A stretch of DNA of 64,000 nucleotides, from contig NZ_JAGINT010000002.1 in NCBI RefSeq assembly GCF_017876295.1, positions 4,154,001 through 4,218,000 of the forward strand, written 5' to 3'. Below are positions 17,111 through 25,189 of this stretch, in pieces (position 1 is the first letter of the stretch; each line of letters begins with the position of its first letter). The DNA is from Kribbella aluminosa (GTDB taxonomy: Bacteria > Actinomycetota > Actinomycetes > Propionibacteriales > Kribbellaceae). The translations under genes and the position numbers were made by a program. The notes below the pieces were generated by a model that saw only the letters and a list, made by a program, of their open reading frames with translations, was not told the DNA's origin and searched no databases.

Positions 17111-18090
17111 CCACCGTGCAGGACGTGGAGCGGTCGGCGGTGACCGGCGAAACGGTGCTCGAGGCAACCGGTGTGACGATGCGGTTCGGCGGTCTGCTGG
17201 CCGTGAACGACGTGAACCTGAGTGTCCGGCAGGGCGAGATCGTCGGTCTGATCGGCCCGAACGGTGCCGGCAAGACGACGTTCTTCAACTGCCTGACCGG
17301 TCTCTACAAGCCGACCAGCGGCCAGGTCCGGTTCGCGCCGTCGCCGCAGCAGAAGGTGCGGCCGCCGTACCGGCGGGCCTGGATCAACGGCAAGCGGGCG
17401 CGAATCCTGATCGAGGAGGAGCCGGACGCCGCGGAATCGGCCGGCCTGACGCCTCCGGTGCCGAGCAGCCTGGCACCGCTCCCGCCGAAGCCGCGGGCCG
17501 TGGTGCGGGCCGGGATGGCGCGCACGTTCCAGAACATCCGCCTGTTCGCGAACATGACGGCGCTGGAGAACGTGATGGTGGGCCGGTACTGCCGGACCTC
17601 CTCGGGTGCGCTCACCTCGGTGCTGCGCGGCCCGAAGTTCCGGTGGGAGGAGGCGGCCACCCGGAAGCGGGCGCAGGAGCTGCTGGACTTCGTCGGTCTC
17701 GGCCGCTCCACCGAGCACCTGGCCCGGAACATGCCGTACGGCGACCAGCGCCGGCTCGAGATCGCGCGGGCGCTGGCCACCGACCCGAAGCTCATCCTGC
17801 TGGACGAGCCGACGGCCGGTATGAACCCGCAGGAGACCCGCCAGGCCAGTGACCTGATCTTCAAGATCCGGGACTCGGGCCTCGCGGTGGTGGTGATCGA
17901 GCACGACATGCGGTTCATCTTCAACCTCTGCGACCGGGTGCTCTGCCTGGTCCAGGGCGAGGCCCTGATCGAGGGCACGCCGGACGAGGTGCAGTCCGAC
18001 CCGCGGGTGATCGAGGCCTACATCGGCACCGGCGAGGACGACGAGGACGAGCGCTCGCAGGACGACGTACCGGGAGAGGTGCAGCCATGA
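17107..18090 (+). CDS. livG: Branched-chain amino-acid ABC transporter ATPase LivG
   Basis: 327 residues, longer than the usual 255-300. Walker A is IGPNGAGKTTFF, the Q-loop region is ARTFQNIRLF, the signature is MPYGDQRRLEIARAL (degenerate LSGGQ), Walker B is LILLDEPTAGMNP, and the switch His lies in VVIEHDMRF. A roughly 60-residue insert between Walker A and the Q-loop (PQQKVRPPYRRAW to PLPPKPRAV) is rich in Pro and Arg and of unknown role. It overlaps livM and livF by four bases each. Confidence 0.95.
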   Translation: MTTVQDVERSAVTGETVLEATGVTMRFGGLLAVNDVNLSVRQGEIVGLIGPNGAGKTTFFNCLTGLYKPTSGQVRFAPSPQQKVRPPYRRAWINGKRARILIEEEPDAAESAGLTPPVPSSLAPLPPKPRAVVRAGMARTFQNIRLFANMTALENVMVGRYCRTSSGALTSVLRGPKFRWEEAATRKRAQELLDFVGLGRSTEHLARNMPYGDQRRLEIARALATDPKLILLDEPTAGMNPQETRQASDLIFKIRDSGLAVVVIEHDMRFIFNLCDRVLCLVQGEALIEGTPDEVQSDPRVIEAYIGTGEDDEDERSQDDVPGEVQP

Positions 18091-18804
18091 GCGCGATGCT
18101 CGAGGTCAAGGACCTGGAAGTTGCCTACGGCAAGATCGTCGCGGTGAAGAAGATCAGCTTCAGCGTGGAGCAGGGGCAGGTGGTGTCGCTGATCGGCACC
18201 AACGGCGCCGGCAAGACCACCACGCTGAAGACGATCTCCGGGCTGCTCCGGCCGACGTCGGGGGAGATCTGGTTCCAGGGCGAGCGGATCGACCACGTGG
18301 CGGCGCACGACATCGTCAGCCGCGGCCCTGGCGCACTCGCCCGAGGGACGGCGGATCTTCCCGCGGCTCTCGGTCGAGGAGAACCTGATGCTCGGCGCGT
18401 TCTCCCGCAAGGATCCGGCGGGGGTGCGCACCGATCTGCAGGCGGCGTACGACCTGTTCCCGATCCTCGGGGAGCGGCGCAAGCAGCCGGCCGGTACCTT
18501 CTCCGGTGGTGAGCAGCAGATGCTGGCGATGGGCCGGGCGATGATGAGCCGTCCTAAGCTGCTGATGCTGGACGAGCCGTCGATGGGCCTGTCCCCGCTG
18601 ATGATGAAGCGGATCATGTCCACGGTGACCGAGCTGCAGAAGCAGGGTACGACGATCCTGCTGGTCGAGCAGAACGCGCAGGCGGCACTGAAGCGCGCCG
18701 ACTTCGGCTACGTGCTCGAGGTCGGCAAGATCGTCCTGTCCGGCAGCGGACGGGACCTGCTGGTGAACGACTCGGTCCGGAAGGCCTATCTGGGCGAGGA
18801 CTGA
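18087..18804 (+). pseudogene. livF: Branched-chain amino-acid ABC transporter ATPase LivF, single-base frameshift
   Basis: The N-terminal part (LEVAYGKIVAVKKISF, Walker A IGTNGAGKTTTLK) reads in one frame up to about 18325. From there the family continues one frame over: LAHSPEGRRIFPRLSVEENLMLGAF, signature FSGGEQQMLAMGRAM, Walker B LLMLDEPSMGLSP and VEQNAQAAL. Removing one C from the CCC at 18326-18328 restores an uninterrupted protein of 238 residues, the family length. Everything else is intact, so this is either a very recent mutation or a base-calling error. As written, LivF stops after 141 residues and lacks the signature and Walker B. Confidence 0.9.
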
Positions 18805-18820
18805 CGCTCTCGCTGCTGGT

Positions 18821-19579
18821 TCAGTTGCGGATCACGACGAGCAACTGGACCAGCAGCGGGGCGACGATCAGCGCGGGGAGCAGGTCGGCGACCGCTACCT
18901 GCTTGAGTTTCAGCAGTCTCAACGCCACACCGATGAGCATCACGCCGCCGGTGGCGCCGAGCGCGGTGACATGAGCGTCCGGTAGTACGTCGCCCAGTAC
19001 CGCACCTACTGCAGTCATCGAGCCTTGCACCACGAGTACGACGAGAGCGGACGCAGCGACGCCCCAGCCGAACGAGGCTGCGAAGGCGATGCTGGTGAAT
19101 CCGTCCAGCACGGACTTCAGGAACAACTGGTCGGCGCCGCGGCCGAGGCCGTCGGAGAGGGCGCCGAGGAACGTCAGCGGGCCGACGCAGAACACCATCG
19201 ACGCGGACACGAACCCGTCGACGAACTTGCCCTCGCCCTCGCCGCGGTCGAAGCGGCGCTGGATCCAGGCGCCGAAGCCCTCCAGGCGCTGCTCGATCCG
19301 CAGCAGCGAGCCGATGATCCCGCCGATCAGCATCGCGCCGAGCACGATCAGCACCGGCGCGCTGGTACCGACGGCGTCGCTGAGTGCCTGGTCGCCGACG
19401 GTGAGTGCCGAGGAGATCGCGATCAGCAGCGTGACCAGGCCGATCGCGTCGGTGACCAAGTCTCTGGTCCGGTGACTCAGCCGGTGGCCGACGAGCACGC
19501 CGAGTACCGAACCGAGGAGGACTGTCGCTACATTCACGACGGTCCCGATTCCGATGAACAAGCTCGTCCCTCCGGACAT
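18821..19579 (-). CDS. DUF554 family membrane protein (YqgA-like)
   Basis: 252 residues with about six or seven hydrophobic segments. The N-terminus FIGIGTVVNVATVLLGSVLGVLVG and the segments LIVLGAMLIGGIIGSLLRIE and GFVSASMVFCVGPLTFLGAL match the DUF554 family, whose function is unknown (a transporter has been suggested). It converges with livF, with 16 bp between the stops, and diverges from the GNAT gene. Confidence 0.85.
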   Translation of the reverse strand: MSGGTSLFIGIGTVVNVATVLLGSVLGVLVGHRLSHRTRDLVTDAIGLVTLLIAISSALTVGDQALSDAVGTSAPVLIVLGAMLIGGIIGSLLRIEQRLEGFGAWIQRRFDRGEGEGKFVDGFVSASMVFCVGPLTFLGALSDGLGRGADQLFLKSVLDGFTSIAFAASFGWGVAASALVVLVVQGSMTAVGAVLGDVLPDAHVTALGATGGVMLIGVALRLLKLKQVAVADLLPALIVAPLLVQLLVVIRN

Positions 19580-19685
19580 CTGTGGTCAGCTTTGCATGTG
19601 ACCCCCGAGGGCCTACTGTTGCGCGAAGACGAGCGTATCGGCCCGTCTGTTCACCTCGGGGGTGGACCCGGACCGGGAGGTCGCT

Positions 19686-20279
19686 GTGGTGGCAGCCGTC
19701 GAGGTGAGGGACGCGCAGCCGGGGGACGCGGATGCCCTGGTCACGCTGTGGCGCGAGCTCAGCACCGCCGCAGGGCTGCCGTCCCGGTTGCCCGCACCGC
19801 CGTCGGCCGCCGCCGCGGAGGTTGCCGTCAGCAAGCATCTTGACGATCCGCTCGGCCGGCTGCTGGTGGTCGAGCTGGACGGTGACGTGCACGGTATGGC
19901 GTACCTGCGACGGACCATGGTCAGCCCGCTGCACGACGACAGCACGGTCACCGTCGAGTACCTGCACGTCAGCGACGCGGCCCGCCGGCACGGTCTCGGC
20001 AAGGCGCTGATCGCCGAGGCGGTCGCCTGGGCCGAGTACGAGAACTGCGCCCACCTGGCAGTGGTCGCGCCCGCGATCGCCCGCGAGGCCAACCGGTTCC
20101 TGGCGCGCCTCGGTCTCGGCCAGGCCGGCGTACTGCGGTTCGCGAACACGCTGACCGTCCGGCGCCGGCTCGCCGCCGAGCACGCGCCGAACCTGCTGGC
20201 CCTGCTGTCCTCGCGACGCTCCGCGTTCGCCCGCCGCGCGGTCAGCTCCCGGGTGGCGCCTGAATCAGCTGGCAAGTGA
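19686..20279 (+). CDS. GNAT family N-acetyltransferase
   Basis: About 197 residues. The acetyl-CoA-binding core is at residues 85-120: VEYLHVSDAARRHGLGKALIAEAVAWAE, with the R/Q-x-x-G-x-G/A loop as RRHGLGKA. The start at 19686 is chosen because GGGAGG (19675-19680) sits five bases upstream; an in-frame GTG at 19662 would add eight residues. The C-terminal tail is basic (RRRLAAEHAPNLLALLSSRR). The substrate is unknown. Its last 38 bases overlap the end of the convergent thioesterase gene. Confidence 0.85.
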   Translation: MVAAVEVRDAQPGDADALVTLWRELSTAAGLPSRLPAPPSAAAAEVAVSKHLDDPLGRLLVVELDGDVHGMAYLRRTMVSPLHDDSTVTVEYLHVSDAARRHGLGKALIAEAVAWAEYENCAHLAVVAPAIAREANRFLARLGLGQAGVLRFANTLTVRRRLAAEHAPNLLALLSSRRSAFARRAVSSRVAPESAGK

Positions 20280-20661
20280 TCCGCGCGGTGCAGACCCGCT
20301 TGTCCCGGTCGTCGGTGATGACGACCTCGTACGACGTCGTCGTACGGCCGAGGTAGACCGGCGTCGCGACCCCGGTGACGGTCCCTTCGCGGACCGCGCG
20401 GTGGTGGGTGGCGTTGATGTCGACACCGACCGCGACCTTCCCGTACGTCGCCGCGTGCAGGGCGGACCCGATCGAGCCGAGGCTCTCGGCCAGCACGCAG
20501 GACGCGCCGCCGTGCAGCAGGCCGTACGGCTGCGTGTTGCCCTTGACCGGCATGGTCGCCACCACCCGGTCCGCCGTCGCCTCGCTGACAACGATTCCCA
20601 TCGTCTGGAGGAGCGTGCCCTCCAGGCTCATCCCCGGTCCGAGGTTCGATTCATCTGTCAC
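20242..20661 (-). CDS. PaaI/hotdog-fold thioesterase
   Basis: 139 residues, a single hotdog domain. HGGASCVLAESLGSIGS is the PaaI-type active-site helix, preceded by the substrate strand VKGNTQPYGLL. GVDINATHHRAVREG and GRTTTSYEVVI are the usual later strands. Such enzymes hydrolyse acyl-CoA, often aromatic acyl-CoAs or menaquinone-precursor CoA esters; the substrate here is not evident. It diverges from polA with only 47 bp between starts. Confidence 0.88.
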   Translation of the reverse strand: MTDESNLGPGMSLEGTLLQTMGIVVSEATADRVVATMPVKGNTQPYGLLHGGASCVLAESLGSIGSALHAATYGKVAVGVDINATHHRAVREGTVTGVATPVYLGRTTTSYEVVITDDRDKRVCTARITCQLIQAPPGS

Positions 20662-20679
20662 GGAAGCAGTGTGTCAGAA

Positions 20680-20702
20680 CTGTCCGTAGGACCCACTAGA
20701 GT
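20680..20702 (+). promoter_or_regulatory. PafBC/RecA-independent damage-type promoter of polA (putative)
   Basis: CTGTCCGTA, then eight bases, then TAGAGT (20697-20702). The mycobacterial RecA-independent damage promoter is TTGTCRGTG-N8-TAnnnT; the match keeps TGTC, the GT step, the exact 8-bp gap and the TAnnnT box. The -10 box ends six bases before the polA GTG, so the mRNA would be leaderless. Confidence 0.55.
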
Positions 20703-20708
20703 CGGTGT

Positions 20709-23447
20709 GTGGCTCCAGAAACAGATACGACGACGATGACTGCGCAACCCACCGGCACGGACCCCGCGGCGACCGGCCGACCGCGGATCCTGCTGCTGGA
20801 CGGGCACTCGCTGGCGTACCGGGCGTTCTACGCGCTCCCGGTGGAGAACTTCTCCACCACCACCGGGCAGCACACCAACGCGGTGTACGGGTTCACCTCG
20901 ATGCTGATCAACATGCTCCGCGACGAGCAGCCCACGCACATCTGCGTCGCGTTCGACGTGTCCCGCAAGACCTTCCGCTCCGAGCAGTACACGGAGTACA
21001 AGGCCGGCCGGTCGAAGTCGCCGGACGAGTTCAAGGGGCAGATCTCGCTGGTCAAGGAGGTGCTGGAGGCGCTCCGGATCCCGACCACGGAGATCGACGG
21101 CTGGGAGGCCGACGACATCATCGCGACGCTCGCCACGCAGGCCGACGAGCAGGGTTTCGAGGTGCTGATCAGCAGCGGCGACCGGGACTCGTTCCAGCTG
21201 ATCAACGAGAACGTCACCGTGCTGTACCCGAAGCGCGGCGTGTCCGAGATCGCCCGGATGGACCCCGCCGCGATCGAGGAGAAGTACGGCGTCGGCCCCC
21301 GGATGTACCCGGACCTCGCTGCGCTGGTGGGGGAGCAGAGCGACAACCTGCCCGGCGTCCCGGGCGTCGGCCCGAAGACCGCGGCCAAGTGGCTGAACCA
21401 GTTCGGTTCGCTGAACGACGTGGTCGACCGGGTGAACGAGATCAAGGGCAAGGCCGGCGAGTCGCTGCGCGAGCACCTCGCCGACGTGATCCGGAACCGG
21501 CAGCTCAACGAGCTGGTCCGCGACCTGACCTTGGACGTCTCGGTCGACGACCTGGCCCGCACGCCGTGGGACCGGGACAAGGTGCACACGCTGTTCGACA
21601 GCCTGGAGTTCCGGGTGCTGCGCGAGCGGCTGGTCGCCGAGCACGAAGAGGTCGACGCGACCGTCGACCACGGCTTCGAGCTGGACGGCGCGCAGCTGAA
21701 GCCGGGCGAGCTGGCGGCCTGGCTGAAGGAGCACGTCAGCGGCGGCGAGCGGGTCGGCGTCGCGGTGCAGGGCAGCTGGGGCGGCGGCACCGGGCAGATC
21801 ACCGGGCTGGCCCTGGCGAACGCGTCCGGCGCGGCCTGCTGGTTCGATCCGGAGGTCCTGACGCCGGACGACGAGGAGGCGTGGAAGGCCTGGCTCGGAG
21901 ACCCGGCCATGCCGAAGGCGCTGCACGACGTGAACGGTCCGCTGCTCGGGTTCCTCGAGCGCGGCTGGACGCTCGGCGGGCTGAGCTCGGACACCCAGCT
22001 GAGTGCGTACCTCGTTCGCCCGGATCAGCGGGCGTACGACCTCGCCGACCTCACCGTGCGGTACCTGAAGCGCGAGCTGCGCAACGAGGAGGCCGACAAC
22101 GGGCAGCTGAGCTTCGACGACGTCGAGGGCGGCCCGGCCGCGGACCACACGATGCTGCGCGCCCGCGCGATCGCGGACCTCGCCGACACCCTGGACGCCG
22201 AGCTCGAGAAGCAGGCCGGTACGGCGCTGCTCGCGGACGTCGAGCTGCCGCTGATCCAGGTGATCGCGGCGATGGAGCGGGACGGGATCGCGGTCGACCG
22301 GCCGTACCTCGAGCAGCTCGAGGAGCGGTTCGCGACCGGCGTCCGGGAGGCGGCCACGTCGGCGTACGAGGTGATCGGCAAGGAGATCAACCTCGGGTCG
22401 CCGAAGCAGCTGCAGGTGGTGCTGTTCGACGAGCTGCAGATGCCGAAGACCAAGCGCACCAAGACCGGGTACACCACGGACGCGGACTCGCTGCAGGCGC
22501 TGTTCGAGAAGACCGAGCACCCGTTCCTGGCGTACCTGCTGGCGCACCGGGACGCGACCCGGCTGCGGCAGACGGTCGAGGGCCTGCTGAAGACGATCAG
22601 CCCGCGCGACGGCCGGATCCACACCACGTTCAACCAGACGATCGCGGCGACCGGGCGGCTCAGCTCGACCGAGCCGAACCTGCAGAACATCCCGATCCGG
22701 ACCGAGGAGGGCCGGCGGATCCGGCAGGCGTTCGTGGTCGGCGACGGCAACGAGTCGCTGATGTCGGCGGACTACAGCCAGATCGAGATGCGGATCATGG
22801 CGCACGTGTCGCAGGACCAGGGCCTGATCGACGCGTTCAACTCCGGGATGGACTTCCATTCGGTGACCGCGTCCCGGGTGTTCTCGGTCGAGCCGTCCGA
22901 GGTCACGCAGGAGCAGCGCGCGAAGATCAAGGCGATGAACTACGGGCTCGCGTACGGGCTGTCGGCGTACGGGCTGAGTCAGCAGCTGAAGATCGGCGTC
23001 GACGAGGCCAAGGGCCTGATGGACGAGTACTTCGAGGGCTTCGGCGGCGTCCGGGACTACCTGCGGTCGATCGTGATCGACGCCGGCAAGACCGGGTACA
23101 CCGAGACGATCCTGGGCCGCCGGCGGTACCTGCCGGACCTGACCAGCGACAACCGGCAGCGCCGCGAGATGGCGGAGCGGATGGCGCTGAACGCACCGAT
23201 CCAGGGCTCGGCCGCGGACGTCATCAAGATGGCGATGCTGAAGGTCGACGCGTCGCTGCGGGAGTCCGGCCTGAAGTCCCGGATGCTCCTCCAGGTCCAC
23301 GACGAGCTCGTCTTCGAGATCGCCCCCGGCGAACGCGAGGCCCTGGAGCAGCTGGTCCGCCACGACATGGGCCACGCCGTCGACATGGCCGTCCCGCTCG
23401 ACGTCTCGGTAGGCGTCGGCCGCACCTGGCACGAGGCCGCCCACTAG
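20709..23447 (+). CDS. polA: DNA polymerase I
   Basis: 912 residues. The N-terminal 5'-3' exonuclease domain (LLLDGHSLAYRAFYALP, CVAFDVSRKTFR, DGWEADDIIATLA, SGDRDSFQLI) covers about 18-310. The middle domain (310-510) has VAVQGSWGGGT where proofreading enzymes have the D-x-E motif, so the 3'-5' exonuclease is probably inactive, as in mycobacterial and Thermus enzymes. The polymerase domain has motif A (ADYSQIEMRIMAHVS), the O-helix (RAKIKAMNYGLAYGLSAYG) and motif C (QVHDELVFE). Start GTG with no SD, behind the damage-type promoter. Confidence 0.98.
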   Translation: MAPETDTTTMTAQPTGTDPAATGRPRILLLDGHSLAYRAFYALPVENFSTTTGQHTNAVYGFTSMLINMLRDEQPTHICVAFDVSRKTFRSEQYTEYKAGRSKSPDEFKGQISLVKEVLEALRIPTTEIDGWEADDIIATLATQADEQGFEVLISSGDRDSFQLINENVTVLYPKRGVSEIARMDPAAIEEKYGVGPRMYPDLAALVGEQSDNLPGVPGVGPKTAAKWLNQFGSLNDVVDRVNEIKGKAGESLREHLADVIRNRQLNELVRDLTLDVSVDDLARTPWDRDKVHTLFDSLEFRVLRERLVAEHEEVDATVDHGFELDGAQLKPGELAAWLKEHVSGGERVGVAVQGSWGGGTGQITGLALANASGAACWFDPEVLTPDDEEAWKAWLGDPAMPKALHDVNGPLLGFLERGWTLGGLSSDTQLSAYLVRPDQRAYDLADLTVRYLKRELRNEEADNGQLSFDDVEGGPAADHTMLRARAIADLADTLDAELEKQAGTALLADVELPLIQVIAAMERDGIAVDRPYLEQLEERFATGVREAATSAYEVIGKEINLGSPKQLQVVLFDELQMPKTKRTKTGYTTDADSLQALFEKTEHPFLAYLLAHRDATRLRQTVEGLLKTISPRDGRIHTTFNQTIAATGRLSSTEPNLQNIPIRTEEGRRIRQAFVVGDGNESLMSADYSQIEMRIMAHVSQDQGLIDAFNSGMDFHSVTASRVFSVEPSEVTQEQRAKIKAMNYGLAYGLSAYGLSQQLKIGVDEAKGLMDEYFEGFGGVRDYLRSIVIDAGKTGYTETILGRRRYLPDLTSDNRQRREMAERMALNAPIQGSAADVIKMAMLKVDASLRESGLKSRMLLQVHDELVFEIAPGEREALEQLVRHDMGHAVDMAVPLDVSVGVGRTWHEAAH

Positions 23448-23450
23448 CGC

Positions 23451-23665
23451 CAATGCCGTTCAGTCTCCGGGGGAGTGCTCCCCGGTCGCGGTTCGGCTGG
23501 TTCGGGCCCGGGGACGGGGTCTGCGGCCCGCTCGGGGCTGTCGTCAACTCCTGGGTTGGGGTGCGCGGCGTACGTGATGGCCGGCAGGGAAACAAATGTG
23601 CAGATCGTGCCAGTTTCTATCCCCGCCGATTGACAACCGCCTGCTCCCTTCGCTGAACGGCATTG
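23451..23665. mobile_element. 215-bp non-coding element with perfect 13-bp terminal inverted repeats (MITE-like)
   Basis: CAATGCCGTTCAG at 23451-23463 is exactly inverted as CTGAACGGCATTG at 23653-23665. The 189 bp between hold no gene. The element starts three bases after the polA stop and ends exactly where the convergent gene's stop codon begins. Size, lack of coding capacity and perfect ends fit a miniature inverted-repeat element. No target-site duplication is evident. Confidence 0.5.
23467..23485 (+). terminator. Hairpin after polA
   Basis: CCGGGGGAG and CTCCCCGG form an eight-pair stem with one bulged G and a 2-nt loop, 20 bases after the polA stop and inside the inverted-repeat element. 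No T run. Confidence 0.45.
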
Positions 23666-24469
23666 TCACGAGCCCGAGCGGAGAATCGCGTATTCGTCGG
23701 GCGACCATCCGTCGAACACGGCGCGCAGAGCCTCGCGATCGTCGGCGTCGCCGAACTCTGAGCTGATCTGCCGGACCCGCTCCAGGGCGTACCGCATCGC
23801 GGTCGGCTCACCGGCTCCCAGACGCGGCAGCAGGGACAGCACTTTGTCGGAGGGCCATGCGGTGAGCGGGTGCTGCTGCAGTGCCCAACGCAGGTACTTG
23901 TTGTACGGACGCACCAGTCCTTCCAGCGCGAAGACGACATCGAGGAACAGCGGGATCGACTCGGAACCGTCCAAGCCGGCTTCGAAGGCATTCCCGTCGC
24001 GATCTGACTTCAGAGCGCGGTACACCAGATTGATCCAGCCATCGAGACGATCGTGCGCAACGAGAATCGACATGGTCTCGGCGTGGGCCAGTCCGGTTTG
24101 GCGCTCGACCGCCGCGGAGATCCGGCCGCCGGTGCGATCCAGGACGGTCGGCGCCCACGCATACGACCACCGGTAGCCGTACTGCGGGTGACCGAAGTCA
24201 GCGACGGTCTCGAGGTGGTCCAGACTCAGCGGGATCAGCTCGAGTCCGGCCGTATGCAGCCGGGGCGCTCGCGGACCGTCGGCCACCTGCGGCGTCAGGA
24301 TGACCAGCAGGTCGAGGTCTGATCTGTCCGTGTCCAGCCCGCGCCCGGCCGATCCGGACAGGATCAACCCCAGGAAGTCGTCGTCGTACTCCGAGGCCAT
24401 CCGTGCGGTCGCGCCGGCGATGAGTCGCCGCCTTCCGGAGGATAGCGACTCAGGAAGATCGAGGTCCAT
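23666..24469 (-). CDS. Nucleotidyltransferase-domain protein
   Basis: 267 residues. The N-terminal part carries the Pol-beta-type nucleotidyltransferase signature GSAGRGLDTDRSDLDLLVIL (GS...DxD, about residues 38-57). The rest is helical with no motif I can name (PQYGYRWSYAWAP, DGWINLVYRALKS, LFLDVVFALEGLVRPYNKYL). This layout resembles DUF4037- or aminoglycoside-nucleotidyltransferase-like proteins; the substrate is unknown. Its first 20 bases overlap the end of the NUDIX gene, so the two form an operon. Confidence 0.8.
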   Translation of the reverse strand: MDLDLPESLSSGRRRLIAGATARMASEYDDDFLGLILSGSAGRGLDTDRSDLDLLVILTPQVADGPRAPRLHTAGLELIPLSLDHLETVADFGHPQYGYRWSYAWAPTVLDRTGGRISAAVERQTGLAHAETMSILVAHDRLDGWINLVYRALKSDRDGNAFEAGLDGSESIPLFLDVVFALEGLVRPYNKYLRWALQQHPLTAWPSDKVLSLLPRLGAGEPTAMRYALERVRQISSEFGDADDREALRAVFDGWSPDEYAILRSGS

Positions 24470-24944
24470 GCTCGATTCCCTCCACGATCGGCGCCGGGTC
24501 GGGGGAGAGGGCGCGCTGGATGGAGAGGCGCTCTCGGTCCGTCAGTTCGGGGAGGTTGTCGAGTGGCCACCAGCGGACGTCGGTGGACTCGTCGTCGTTG
24601 ACGCGAGCCTCGCCGCCGAGCGGGCGGCAGCTGAAGCAGAGGTCGAGGAACTGGACCCGGTCACCGTTCGGGTAGGCGGCCGGGGGCGTGGCCTCGATGC
24701 TGAGCAGCCGGTCGACCTGGGCCTCGACCGCGGTCTCCTCTTGGATCTCGCGGACGACGGCGACCGCGGGCTGCTCGCCGGGCTCCAGGATGCCGCCGAT
24801 CAGACTCCATCGTCCGTTGTCGGCGCGCTCGACCAGCAGCACCTCGCCCGCGCCGTTGAGCACCACCGCGCTCAGCCCGGTCAGCCAGAGCAGGTCGTGC
24901 CCGATCTTCTCGCGGAGGTCGAGGATGAACTTCGGAGTCGGCAT
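24450..24944 (-). CDS. NUDIX hydrolase
   Basis: 164 residues. The Nudix box lies at about residues 50-72: GGILEPGEQPAVAVVREIQE followed by ETAVE. The REUxEE core is intact but the usual Gly near the end is Ala. The family hydrolyses nucleoside diphosphates linked to other groups. An unusual aromatic pair WW lies near residue 133 (DVRWWPLDNLPEL), as in many ADP-ribose-type members. It is first in an operon with the nucleotidyltransferase. The start has no SD but a GTCGATAGGGT box six bases upstream. Confidence 0.88.
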   Translation of the reverse strand: MPTPKFILDLREKIGHDLLWLTGLSAVVLNGAGEVLLVERADNGRWSLIGGILEPGEQPAVAVVREIQEETAVEAQVDRLLSIEATPPAAYPNGDRVQFLDLCFSCRPLGGEARVNDDESTDVRWWPLDNLPELTDRERLSIQRALSPDPAPIVEGIEHGPRSS

Positions 24945-24950
24945 GCCCCG

Positions 24951-24961
24951 ACCCTATCGAC
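24951..24961 (-). promoter_or_regulatory. Extended -10 module of the NUDIX gene (leaderless start)
   Basis: On the minus strand GTCGATAGGGT ends six bases before the ATG at 24944, the same 11-mer and spacing as in front of coaE. Confidence 0.5.
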
Positions 24962-24976
24962 CCCCCACGGGAGGGG

Positions 24977-25034
24977 TTTCTTGACGCAAGAAAGTTGATC
25001 CGGGAACGCCAGACAGTAAACGCTTGCACGCAAG
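24977..25034 (+). promoter_or_regulatory. Two operator-like palindromes upstream of the sugar transporter operon
   Basis: TTTCTTG-ACG-CAAGAAA (24977-24993) is a perfect 7-bp-arm palindrome. CTTGC-AC-GCAAG (25023-25034) is a second one with the same CTTG...CAAG core, 46 bp between starts. They lie in the 245-bp divergent gap before the solute-binding protein gene and look like paired sites for one regulator (LacI or GntR type). A further nested dyad, ATCCGA...TCGGAT with ATCC...GGAT inside, is at 25119-25150. Confidence 0.45.
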
Positions 25035-25189
25035 ATACCGACGGTGATCACCCGATCCCGGTCAGTGCTCGGCGACCTCTTCCGTCAACTCACGTTCTAT
25101 GTCATTCTCCCGGGCAAGATCCGAGATCCTATTGGATATTGCTATCGGATATTTCGTCTCTGTTCCGACCCAGCCGCCTTGGAGGAACC

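Noticed and set aside
20658..23453. A 931-residue antisense frame and a 983-residue shifted frame over polA
   Set aside because: Both are composition shadows of polA, which shows all polymerase motifs in its own frame.
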